Origin: an uncultured Eubacteriales bacterium
GTDB taxonomy: Bacteria; Bacillota; Clostridia; Lachnospirales; Lachnospiraceae
NCBI GenBank assembly: GCA_949286525.1
Contig: CASECT010000170.1
Location: 1 to 37,149 of the forward strand
Reading direction: 5' to 3'
Length of the DNA: 37,149 bases
Shown piece by piece: positions 14,311 through 22,544 of the stretch (the first letter of the stretch is position 1; each line of letters opens with the position of its first letter). The notes under the pieces were generated by a model. It searched no databases. It was given only the letters and a program-made list of their open reading frames with translations, and had not been told where the DNA came from. Both the position numbers and the translations under genes were made by a program.

Positions 14311-17148
14311 TTAATCGTTCACGTCATTTCCGGAGGAAACAGCGCTGGCCTGTCCGGTAAGTACATTACCGGAGCCATTGAAATAATAGTCCAGAATATC
14401 TCTGGAAAGCGCCGCGGCGTTTGAGGATGTGTACCCGTAAGTAATCCTCGTTGCAATAGCAATCTGCGGGCTCTCATAGGGCGCATATCCGACAAACAGC
14501 GCATGATTCGGATGGCCGCCAATCTCTGCAGTACCGGTTTTACCGGCGACATTTACCGAGAAATTACTGAAAGCGCTGCTGTTTTCCACTACCATCCGCA
14601 TGCCGGAATGAATCGCGTTCCACTCGGAAGCGCCCAGTACGTCAATCTGATTCTTGACGCTGGATCCGAAGGTTTCCAGCACATTGCCGTCCTTGTCAGT
14701 AACTTTGCTCAGAAGAGACAGGTTATAAACGGTTCCGCTGTTGGCGACAGCTGTTACATACCGGGCCAGACCAATGGTAGTCAGGTTGTTGTCTGACTGT
14801 CCGATGGCCGCCATAACCGGATATTCTGTGGCAACCTGGGAGGTGTTTTCTACCAGCTCAATGCCGGTCTTTTCTGTCAGACCGTACATGGCGGCATATT
14901 TCTGGATTTTCTCAATTCCGGCGGCATCGCTATAATTTCCGGAACCGGCCAGACGGTATCCGACTTCATAAAAGAAGTAGTTACAGGAATCCCGGATTGC
15001 CTGGGAGACATTGATCACTCCGTGTGATCTCGGATAAGCCCAGCACCGCGGATGGTTGCTGACATTTTCGTAAACTCCCCGGTCCTGGATCGTAGTGGAT
15101 GTGGTAATCACTCCTTCTGCCAGACCGGCGGTGGCGGAAACCATTTTGAAGGTGGATCCCGGGGCCGTACGCTGCTGTGTTGCGTGATTGTACAGTGGGT
15201 TGGATTGATTCTGATTCAGATAGTTATAATAATCCGAATCCATCGTGTTGGCCAGACGGTTGGTATCGTAACCGGGATAGGTCACACAGGCCAGCAGTTC
15301 GCCGGTATTGGTGTCAATGATGACACAGGAACCGGAGCTGGGTTCCAGTCCAAGTTGTGCCGGCGTGATTTCCAGAGTGCGGATTTTTTCTCGCAGGAAG
15401 GAATAGGCCGACACCCCTCCGGAACTCAGAGATTGATAGGCTGATTCATCCCAGGGAAGAATGCCCTGCTCATAGAGAACGAGACAGAGCCGATTTCCGG
15501 TAATCTGATCTTGAAGAATCAGATGCTGGTAAACCAGTTTTTCAAAGCCGGTATCCGTCTGAAGCTGTTCCAGAATGTAGGCTACCAGGGCATTGTAAAG
15601 TTCAGCTGTGTCCACATATTTCTGATTCTGGGCAAACAGGGTAATGTCCACCCAATCCTGTTCAATGGCGTGGGTCAGATAATCTTTCAGGCTCAGGCTC
15701 TCGCTTGTCCATGCCTGATATACTTCATCAGTTCGGTCGATAGCATCGGAATTAATGACGCCCTGTTCCCGCAGCATGGTGGCGATGCGAGTACTGTACG
15801 CCTGATATTCATCTGTCAGATCGCTGTAGATCGCCGGGGAAGCCGCGGTAAGTTCCTCCTGGATACCGGTAATGGCCGATGCCTTCCGGTTTTCGAAGGC
15901 CTGAAGCATGTAGCGCTCTGTCTCCGTAGCGTCATCAGCGGAAAAATGATCTGTATCGATCAGATTGTTGTCGATCAGTGCAAAATATACATCGTAAATC
16001 GGGATCGGAATGTCGGATGCCACGGTATTCTCGGTTATCTGAAAATCCCGTATATTCTGTATCTTGGAGTAAACAATGCCGGCAATTTTCTGTTCCAGCA
16101 GATTGTAAACGGCCGCCTGCAGATCCTTATCAATGGAAAGATAGACGTCGTTTCCGGAAACAGCGTCCTGATGATCGATTACCTGCAGGGGGTTGCCCAC
16201 GTTGTCCACATACACTGTCTCCGACCCCTTGGTTCCCCTGAGATAGCTGTCCATATACTGCTCTATACCGGCCTTCCCGATCACGTCAGTCATGGAATAA
16301 TCGCCGGTACCTTCCAGCTCCTCGTATTCGTCGGTAGAGATCGGTCCGATGTAACCGATGATATGGGAGTAATATTCGCTGTCTACATATCTGCGGACAG
16401 ATTTCTGTTCTATATCCACACCGGTCAGCGTATTTTGGTTTTCCCGGATATATGCTACCGTCTCATCGGACACATCGCTGGCGATGGTAGTGGAAATATA
16501 GCGCTGAAAAGTATTCAGGCTCATGTTATAGCGAACGATGGCAATTTTATACTGCATGGCTTTATCATAATCTTCGGAAATGCCAAAACGATCCTGTGTC
16601 AGATATTCCATGATTTCATCCGGGGTCGCGTTCGCTTCGTCGATATCGTAGCGATCATTGTATTCCAGATCGTTGATGGAACTGTGGCCGAAGATATCCG
16701 CCCGGAACCGCTGTAGAGAAGTTCCTTCATGGATAAATTCATACTCTCCCGCGTCGTTTAACGTGATGCCGAAATCATTGTCGATGGCATCGCCATGGGC
16801 TTCCAGATGCTCGATGATGGAAGCGATCTCCGCGTTCAACTCGCTGTTCTTCTCATCGGTATCACTGTATGTACCGGTGTCTTCGATGGTAACAGCATAA
16901 GTAAGTTCATTGTATGCCAACAGATTGCCGTTGCGGTCATAGATATTTCCTCTGGTAGCATCAATTGTCTCCGTTCGCTCGGCAGTCAGATTATAGTTCT
17001 CCTGATACTGCTCTCCCTGTATGACCTGGAGGTAAAAGAGGCGGCAGCATAAAACACAGGCAAACACAATCATCAATATAACCATAACCCGGGTGCGGGA
17101 AGACAGTATCCCGGAGAAAAAATTTTTCAGCTTATTCTTATCCAACAA
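14311..17148 (-). CDS. mrdA: elongation-specific class B penicillin-binding protein 2 with a large insertion
   Basis: Transpeptidase partner of RodA. It has one membrane segment (about 18-40), a class B pedestal (ATRGNIYDRNG at 64-74) and a C-terminal transpeptidase with SxxK (Ser665-Lys668), SCN (721-723) and KTGTAE (870-875). At 945 residues it is well above the usual 600-700. About 250 residues (roughly 356-605) of mainly helical, acidic sequence separate LSIDKDLQAAVYNLL from GSCVIIDTNTGELLA, which are normally almost adjacent. The start is TTG, 12 bases after AGGAG, overlapping mreD by 11 bases; a second TTG follows directly. Confidence 0.93.
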   Translation of the reverse strand: MLDKNKLKNFFSGILSSRTRVMVILMIVFACVLCCRLFYLQVIQGEQYQENYNLTAERTETIDATRGNIYDRNGNLLAYNELTYAVTIEDTGTYSDTDEKNSELNAEIASIIEHLEAHGDAIDNDFGITLNDAGEYEFIHEGTSLQRFRADIFGHSSINDLEYNDRYDIDEANATPDEIMEYLTQDRFGISEDYDKAMQYKIAIVRYNMSLNTFQRYISTTIASDVSDETVAYIRENQNTLTGVDIEQKSVRRYVDSEYYSHIIGYIGPISTDEYEELEGTGDYSMTDVIGKAGIEQYMDSYLRGTKGSETVYVDNVGNPLQVIDHQDAVSGNDVYLSIDKDLQAAVYNLLEQKIAGIVYSKIQNIRDFQITENTVASDIPIPIYDVYFALIDNNLIDTDHFSADDATETERYMLQAFENRKASAITGIQEELTAASPAIYSDLTDEYQAYSTRIATMLREQGVINSDAIDRTDEVYQAWTSESLSLKDYLTHAIEQDWVDITLFAQNQKYVDTAELYNALVAYILEQLQTDTGFEKLVYQHLILQDQITGNRLCLVLYEQGILPWDESAYQSLSSGGVSAYSFLREKIRTLEITPAQLGLEPSSGSCVIIDTNTGELLACVTYPGYDTNRLANTMDSDYYNYLNQNQSNPLYNHATQQRTAPGSTFKMVSATAGLAEGVITTSTTIQDRGVYENVSNHPRCWAYPRSHGVINVSQAIRDSCNYFFYEVGYRLAGSGNYSDAAGIEKIQKYAAMYGLTEKTGIELVENTSQVATEYPVMAAIGQSDNNLTTIGLARYVTAVANSGTVYNLSLLSKVTDKDGNVLETFGSSVKNQIDVLGASEWNAIHSGMRMVVENSSAFSNFSVNVAGKTGTAEIGGHPNHALFVGYAPYESPQIAIATRITYGYTSSNAAALSRDILDYYFNGSGNVLTGQASAVSSGNDVND

Positions 17149-17677
17149 ATCTATCTGCGCTCCTTCTGTTTTCTTTCTCCAGCCACTGATTTACTTTGAG
17201 GATCAGATAATAGAGAAAGATAGATACCAGAATGGTATAAACCATCTCCGGCAAAATGACGTTGAAAACATAAAATCCGAATGCACGATTCTGGTACATG
17301 ATAAAGAGAAAAAGATACATGGCCAGACCGTACATCAGATCCGTGACAGCGATCAGAAGCATGGGCAGTTTCAGATCATCGCCATAAAATATCTTTTTGA
17401 ATAATCCGTTGAAAAAACCGAGATACATGTACAGAAGCGTGTACAGCCCAAGATAATTTCCGGTGGCCATGTCTACAAGCAGACCACAGAAAAAACCTAC
17501 TGCCATCCCCTCCTTGCGTCCTCTCATAAATCCGAAAGATGCTGTCAGAATCAGCATGAGGTTGGGCGTTACCCCTGCAAGCTCCAGGCGGGAAAAAACG
17601 GCAGTCTGGAGAATAAAGCACAGAACCATCAGCATGGCGATAGTTCCGATGCGTTTTATAACTGTTTTAATTTCCAT
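17138..17677 (-). CDS. mreD: rod shape-determining protein MreD
   Basis: Small integral membrane component of the elongasome. The 179-residue product has five to six hydrophobic segments and the typical MreD beginning (a long first helix followed by PNLMLILTASFGFMRG and a GLLVDMATGN-type block). The ATG at 17677 is chosen; another in-frame ATG four codons upstream has no better binding site. Its start overlaps the mreC end by 11 bases and its end overlaps the PBP2 start by 11 bases, so the three genes are translationally linked. Confidence 0.9.
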   Translation of the reverse strand: MEIKTVIKRIGTIAMLMVLCFILQTAVFSRLELAGVTPNLMLILTASFGFMRGRKEGMAVGFFCGLLVDMATGNYLGLYTLLYMYLGFFNGLFKKIFYGDDLKLPMLLIAVTDLMYGLAMYLFLFIMYQNRAFGFYVFNVILPEMVYTILVSIFLYYLILKVNQWLEKENRRSADRFVG

Positions 17678-18530
17678 TGTCTCCCACATCCTTTACCTGA
17701 GTGATAACCAGTACGTCCTGCAAATGTTTGAAATCCACCACCGGTGTCAGAGTTCCGGACTTGGTAAGGTCGTTGGCGTCTGTCGTCATGGTGGTAATGT
17801 ATCCGATCAGAATGCCAGGGAGATATTTGTCGCTGATGTTGGATGTAACAATGGCGTCCCCGACAGAAACCGCGTTCTGCGTGTCTTCCAGATCAGAAAA
17901 CAGAACCGTATTGCTCTCCGTCATAGAGGACAGGGAACCGGATACGATACAGTGGTCCCAAGAGGTATTTGTCATGCCGCTGATGCTGGTAGTATCGTTG
18001 ATGACGGTCCGGACAACAGAATAGGTAGCCTGAACATCGGTAACGATTCCCACAAGTCCGCCATCAGCAATCACATTCATATCCTCTTCGATGCCGTCAT
18101 CAGATCCCTTGTCAATGGTAAAGGTATCAAACCAGTTGCTGGCTCCCCGGCCGATAACCCGGGCTCCTGTAGTTTCGTAATTCATGTAAGACTGATCCAG
18201 CTGATAGAGCTCCTGAAGGGTCTCAAGCTCCGATTGTTGAAGCCTCGTATTGTTCAGCTGGATGGAAAGATCTTCCACCTGCTGGCGCAGTTCTTCGTTT
18301 TCTGCCAGAAGTTCTTCACGTGTCTGGGCATCCTCGCTGTTGATGGAAATGCTGCTCCCCACATAGTCCAGTCCTCTCTGCATCGGCACAAAAATATAAC
18401 TGGAAATCAATTGGAGAGGGCCGCCGGAAAATCCGGTAACATAGCTGGTAAACAGCAGCATAATGCAGAAAATCGTCAGTATTACCAGCAGATACTTACT
18501 AGGAATGCCGGCATTTCTTCTTCGCTTCAT
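17667..18530 (-). CDS. mreC: rod shape-determining protein MreC
   Basis: Bitopic elongasome scaffold. It has a basic N-terminus, one membrane helix (about 13-34), a coiled coil (about 66-112, rich in E, L and Q) and the extracellular beta-barrel MreC domain to residue 280. Family landmarks include ARVIGRGASNWFDTFTIDKGSDDGI-type wording (ARVIGR, then IDKGSDDGI) and GGLVGIV. At 287 residues it has normal length. It follows mreB by 12 bases. Confidence 0.94.
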   Translation of the reverse strand: MKRRRNAGIPSKYLLVILTIFCIMLLFTSYVTGFSGGPLQLISSYIFVPMQRGLDYVGSSISINSEDAQTREELLAENEELRQQVEDLSIQLNNTRLQQSELETLQELYQLDQSYMNYETTGARVIGRGASNWFDTFTIDKGSDDGIEEDMNVIADGGLVGIVTDVQATYSVVRTVINDTTSISGMTNTSWDHCIVSGSLSSMTESNTVLFSDLEDTQNAVSVGDAIVTSNISDKYLPGILIGYITTMTTDANDLTKSGTLTPVVDFKHLQDVLVITQVKDVGDNGN

Positions 18531-18542
18531 ATTCCGCCCCTT

Positions 18543-19559
18543 TTATTTGAATATCCTTGCCTTTGGTGTATAGCCAAAACGCCGGTACTTCTCATCTGAA
18601 AGTACCAGATGCAGGCCGTATGCCGCTGAGATATCGGCATTCTCAGCTACTTTAACAGAAATATTTGTCACTTCTGTGAACAGATCCGCAAGATCAATGA
18701 TTTTGGAACTTCCGCCCGTAAGATAAATACCGGAATATACAATATCTTTGGCCAGCTCCGGCGGCACCTTCTCCAGAATCATGCGGATGGAGGTACACAG
18801 ACTGTTCAGATCATCCTTAACAGCCTCGTAGATCATGGAAGAGCCGATCTCCATTTCAATGGGGAGGCCGCTGACGATGTCCCGACCTACCACTTTCATG
18901 GTTTGCTCCTGCTGAGGTTTGCGGGCAGATCCGATGTGTTCCTTCAGCTGCTTGGCTGTCTTCCTGCCGATGACAAGGCTGTGGTTTCTCTTGAGATAGG
19001 TAACAATATCGTCATCCAGCTGATTTCCTCCGAAAGGAAGCAGATTGCTGAGCACCAGTCCACCCAGGGAGATTACGGAAATCTCTGTGGTGTCAGCTCC
19101 GATATCTACAACCATAACGCCGGTTGGTTCGGTAATGTCGAGTCCCATACCCAGCGCGTCCGCAAGCGGCTTTTCGCAGAGCGTCACACTGCGGAATTTG
19201 ATTTTTGATTTCAGAAACATATCGGAAAATGCCTTTTTCTCAACCTCGGTAATGTCGGTGGGTACTGTCGTGACGATATCTGCCCCCTTCAGCTTCGCAT
19301 GGAGCAGTTCCTCCAGAACGGTAAACAGCATGGTCTGCATATTGTCAAAATCGGCGATGACGCCGCCGACGATGGGAAAGGAAACTTCAATGGATTCCGG
19401 AGCCTTCTCATACATAGAGTAGGCATCATCCCCATAAGCGTACATCTGATCCTTCTCCACAATGGCGATAGTATTTTTGACTCGCGTTACCTCTCCCGTG
19501 GATTTATTGTAAATCTTCAGGTTTCGTGTTCCCAAATCGATTCCGTATGCGTTACTCAT
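18543..19559 (-). CDS. mreB: rod shape-determining protein MreB (actin homologue)
   Basis: Cytoplasmic actin-like ATPase that guides wall synthesis along the cell length. Phosphate-1 loop GIDLGTRNLKIY (5-16), phosphate-2 VVDIGADTTEIS and adenosine motif LTGGSSKI are all present, and the ADFDNM block is conserved. The 338-residue length is typical. It follows radC by 17 bases, the classical radC-mreBCD order. Confidence 0.96.
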   Translation of the reverse strand: MSNAYGIDLGTRNLKIYNKSTGEVTRVKNTIAIVEKDQMYAYGDDAYSMYEKAPESIEVSFPIVGGVIADFDNMQTMLFTVLEELLHAKLKGADIVTTVPTDITEVEKKAFSDMFLKSKIKFRSVTLCEKPLADALGMGLDITEPTGVMVVDIGADTTEISVISLGGLVLSNLLPFGGNQLDDDIVTYLKRNHSLVIGRKTAKQLKEHIGSARKPQQEQTMKVVGRDIVSGLPIEMEIGSSMIYEAVKDDLNSLCTSIRMILEKVPPELAKDIVYSGIYLTGGSSKIIDLADLFTEVTNISVKVAENADISAAYGLHLVLSDEKYRRFGYTPKARIFK

Positions 19560-19576
19560 TTGCGTGCTCCTTCCGG

Positions 19577-20224
19577 TTATTCCAATAACCTTTTCTCTTT
19601 AAAACTATAATAACAATGATCCCCGATAATAATATGGTCTGTCAGAGGAACATTCATAATCTTCCCTGCTTCGGCAACCTGACCGGTAATGGAGAGATCT
19701 TCTCCGCTGGGGGTCGGGTCTCCGCTGGGATGGTTATGTAGCAGGATCACATGGGCAGCGTCCGCCCGCAGCGCGGAGCGGAAAATCTCCCGCACAGATA
19801 CAATCGACGCGCTGTCCGATCCGATAGAGTGTACCTCATCTGCGATAAAACGGTATTTTCGGTCGAAAAATGCCGCTACCACCATCTCTTTTGTCCGGTG
19901 GCACAGAAATTCCATGTAGTAGGATGCCACCGTCTCGGAATCTGTCATGGACATTCCCGGAAAACGTACCGACCGGGTCAGCCGGGCAGAAAGCTCCACA
20001 AAGGCCTTCAGGGCCGCCGCGGTTCCCTGGTCAAAGCCAAAGAGCGTCATGAGCTCTCCCTGGTTCAGGGAGATGAGATTCAACATGCCCTGCCGCCGGT
20101 AGGAAAACAGCCGCTGCAGCTTCTCCTCCAGAGAAATGTCCCTGGGCTGGCCAAGCAGCATGGAAAACAGCGTACCGCTGCTCTGGTCTTCCGCAGATGT
20201 CTGAAATTGTGTTTGTTGATACAT
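19577..20224 (-). CDS. radC: RadC-family JAB/MPN protein
   Basis: A 215-residue protein with an N-terminal helix-hairpin-helix-like part (about 30-80) and a C-terminal JAB1/MPN metalloprotease-like domain. The zinc motif H-x-H-P-x-G-x(n)-D is complete (His163, His165, Asp176). The family's old DNA-repair role is not firmly supported; the biochemical activity is unknown. AAAGGA precedes the ATG. It is the first gene of the mre operon. Confidence 0.92.
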   Translation of the reverse strand: MYQQTQFQTSAEDQSSGTLFSMLLGQPRDISLEEKLQRLFSYRRQGMLNLISLNQGELMTLFGFDQGTAAALKAFVELSARLTRSVRFPGMSMTDSETVASYYMEFLCHRTKEMVVAAFFDRKYRFIADEVHSIGSDSASIVSVREIFRSALRADAAHVILLHNHPSGDPTPSGEDLSITGQVAEAGKIMNVPLTDHIIIGDHCYYSFKEKRLLE

Positions 20225-20282
20225 AGCGTCCTTTCACTCTCTTCTTTCAGGATGCATATTCTCAAACAAAATCATTCAAATA

Positions 20283-20311
20283 ATTTTAACATAAATCAGT
20301 AGCCTTAACAA
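20283..20311 (-). promoter_or_regulatory. promoter of the radC-mre-min operon
   Basis: On the minus strand TTGTTA (20306-20311) and TAAAAT (20283-20288) are separated by 17 bases, 58 bases before the radC start. The elements overlap the last codons of the upstream YnbB-like gene. No terminator separates the two operons, so read-through is possible. Confidence 0.5.
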
Positions 20312-21590
20312 GGTTTGCGTCGCAAAGTTTTTGGAGAGAACATAAAATTCCCAGTTTCGCGTGATACCAGGTCAGACCGCCCTGAAAATAGGCTGTGTAG
20401 GGCGGACGCAAAGGCCCGTCGGCGCTCAGCTCGATGGAGGAACCCTGTACGAAAGCTCCAGCCGCCATGATAACCTGATCGTCGTAGCCGGGCATGTCCC
20501 AGGGAACCGGCGCCACATAGCTGTCCACCGGCGCCGCCGCCTGAATGCCCTGGCAGAAGGCGATGAGGCCCTCCGGTTTTCCGAAGGAGACCGCCTGAAT
20601 GATGTCGTAGCGTGGTTCTGTGGCATCTGGCACCACAGGAAATCCCAGCCTCTCGTAGATATTGGCAGCGAAGATCGCGCCCTTTAAAGCACTGTTTACC
20701 ACCGTGGGGGCCAGAAACAGCCCCTGGTAGAAGGAGGGAAGGACATTTAAGCTGGCTCCCACCTCCCGGCCGAGCCCCGGAGAGGTCAGACGGCAGGCGG
20801 CGTTGTCGATGCACTCCTGTTTTCCGACGATATAGCCGCCGATGGGCGCCAGGCCTCCTCCGGGATTTTTGATCAGGGAGCCGACGATCATGTCAGCGCC
20901 GGCTTCGAGAGGTTCCGTGGTCTGAACAAACTCGCCGTAGCAGTTGTCCACCATGCAGATCACATCCGGTTTCACGCTCTTTATAAAAGCGATGAGCTCT
21001 CCGATTTTCTCCACGGAAAGGGTGGGCCTGGAGGCGTATCCCTTGGAGCGCTGAATGGTAACCAGCCGGGTTCGCTCGTGGATGGACTTTCGGATATTTT
21101 CATAGTCGAAGGATCCATCTGCCAGCAGATCCACCTGAGCGTAGGTAATTCCGTATTCCGCCAGAGATCCCCGGGAGGGACGGATGCCGATGACCTCCTC
21201 CAAGGTGTCGTAAGGCTTTCCTACGGGAGACAGCAGTTCATCTCCCGGTCGCAGATTGGACATCAGTGCCAGGGCCAGCGCGTGGGTGCCACAGGTAATC
21301 TGCGGTCTTACCAGAGCCGCCTCGCCCCGGAAACAGTCCGCGTAAACCTTCTCCAGCGTGTCCCGCCCGAAATCGTCGTACCCGTATCCCGTAGTGCCGG
21401 AAAGGCATTCGGCGTTTACCTTGTTTTTCTGCATGGCATCAATGACTTTCCACTGGTTGTACTCCGTTGTCTGATCCAGTGCGTCAAAGCGCTCTTTCAG
21501 CTGCATTTCTATCTTTTTTCCGTAGGCGGCCACCTCGGGGGAAATCCCGAAATCTCTGTACATGCGTTCCATTTCCTGTGATATCTTCAT
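20286..21590 (-). CDS. YnbB-like PLP-dependent enzyme (methionine gamma-lyase family / aluminium-resistance-type)
   Basis: A 434-residue fold-type I PLP enzyme of the Cys/Met-metabolism superfamily. The PLP lysine is Lys241 in GSLIKNPGGG; VDNCYGEF (about 214-221) holds the cofactor Asp. Blocks SGTTGYGYDD and RPQITCGTHA are characteristic of the YnbB group. The group is annotated as methionine gamma-lyase or aluminium resistance protein, but the true substrate is not established. It overlaps miaA by four bases. In related Clostridia hfq often sits between them and is missing here. Confidence 0.88.
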   Translation of the reverse strand: MKISQEMERMYRDFGISPEVAAYGKKIEMQLKERFDALDQTTEYNQWKVIDAMQKNKVNAECLSGTTGYGYDDFGRDTLEKVYADCFRGEAALVRPQITCGTHALALALMSNLRPGDELLSPVGKPYDTLEEVIGIRPSRGSLAEYGITYAQVDLLADGSFDYENIRKSIHERTRLVTIQRSKGYASRPTLSVEKIGELIAFIKSVKPDVICMVDNCYGEFVQTTEPLEAGADMIVGSLIKNPGGGLAPIGGYIVGKQECIDNAACRLTSPGLGREVGASLNVLPSFYQGLFLAPTVVNSALKGAIFAANIYERLGFPVVPDATEPRYDIIQAVSFGKPEGLIAFCQGIQAAAPVDSYVAPVPWDMPGYDDQVIMAAGAFVQGSSIELSADGPLRPPYTAYFQGGLTWYHAKLGILCSLQKLCDANLVKATDLC

Positions 21591-22543
21591 CCTTTATATA
21601 TACCTCCATCCCTTAAAGCCTGTTTCATATATGCCAGTATCTTTTTCTCATCTCCGGAAAAATCTTCTTTGTTGATCCAGATGACGTCCCGCTCCCTGCG
21701 AAACCAGGTAAGCTGCCGCTTCGCGAAGTGTCTGGTATCCCGCTTGATGCGGTAGACGGCCTCCTCGAGAGAGATCTCCCCCTCCAGATAATCGAGAATT
21801 TCCTTATAGCCAAGTCCCTGCATGGACACCATGTCTCTCCTGCAGCCCATATTCCTCAGGCGGCGCACCTCATCCACAAGTCCGGCGTCGATCATCTGAT
21901 CCACCCGGAGGTCGATGCGCTCGTAGAGCCTCTGCCGATCATCCGTCAGGACAAAGCAGACAAACTGATAGGGGGATATGCGCTGTCGCTGCACCTCGTT
22001 GTGTTCCGATAACCGATGGCCGGTGGTGTGATAAAACTCCAGCGCGCGTATGACCCGTTTTCGGTTGTTCTCGTGAATCATCTCGGCGGATTTGGGATCT
22101 ACCTGGGCGAGAAGGCTGTGAAGGTATCCGTTTCCCCTCCGCTCTGCCATTTCCTTTAGCCTGCCGCGGTACTCCTCATCGGTTTCCTCTGTAAAATCGA
22201 TATCGTAGAGCAGCGCCTGGATGTAAAAACCGGTTCCTCCCACCACAATAGGAATATGATTCCTCGCGTATGTTTCTTTCACCGCTGCTTTGGCCATCTC
22301 CTGAAACCGTACCACATGAAATTCATCTCGGGGATCCAACACGTCGATGAGATGGTGGGGAACGTCCGCCATCTCCTCCGGCGTAATTTTAGCGGAACCG
22401 ATATCCATATGGCGGTATACCTGCATGGAGTCCGCGGAGATAATTTCACCGGACAGCATCTTTGCAAGGGCGATAGACAGATGGGTTTTGCCCGTCGCTG
22501 TGGGGCCGGTCAGCACGACCAGCGGTCTTTTCTCTTCACTCAT
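21587..22543 (-). CDS. miaA: tRNA dimethylallyltransferase
   Basis: Adds a dimethylallyl group to A37 of tRNAs reading UNN codons. The P-loop GPTATGKT is at 13-20, followed by the substrate block SADSMQVYRHMDIGSAK and the VGGTGFYIQALL segment. The C-terminal RNA-binding part (about 240-318) carries the usual TRHFAKRQLTWFRR. The 318-residue length is standard. It starts one base after the mutL stop. Confidence 0.96.
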   Translation of the reverse strand: MSEEKRPLVVLTGPTATGKTHLSIALAKMLSGEIISADSMQVYRHMDIGSAKITPEEMADVPHHLIDVLDPRDEFHVVRFQEMAKAAVKETYARNHIPIVVGGTGFYIQALLYDIDFTEETDEEYRGRLKEMAERRGNGYLHSLLAQVDPKSAEMIHENNRKRVIRALEFYHTTGHRLSEHNEVQRQRISPYQFVCFVLTDDRQRLYERIDLRVDQMIDAGLVDEVRRLRNMGCRRDMVSMQGLGYKEILDYLEGEISLEEAVYRIKRDTRHFAKRQLTWFRRERDVIWINKEDFSGDEKKILAYMKQALRDGGIYKG

Positions 22544-22544
22544 G

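Noticed and set aside
20314..20326. Palindrome TTTGCG-T-CGCAAA
   Set aside because: The one-base loop makes a hairpin impossible and it lies in the coding end of the YnbB-like gene; probably codon-driven chance.
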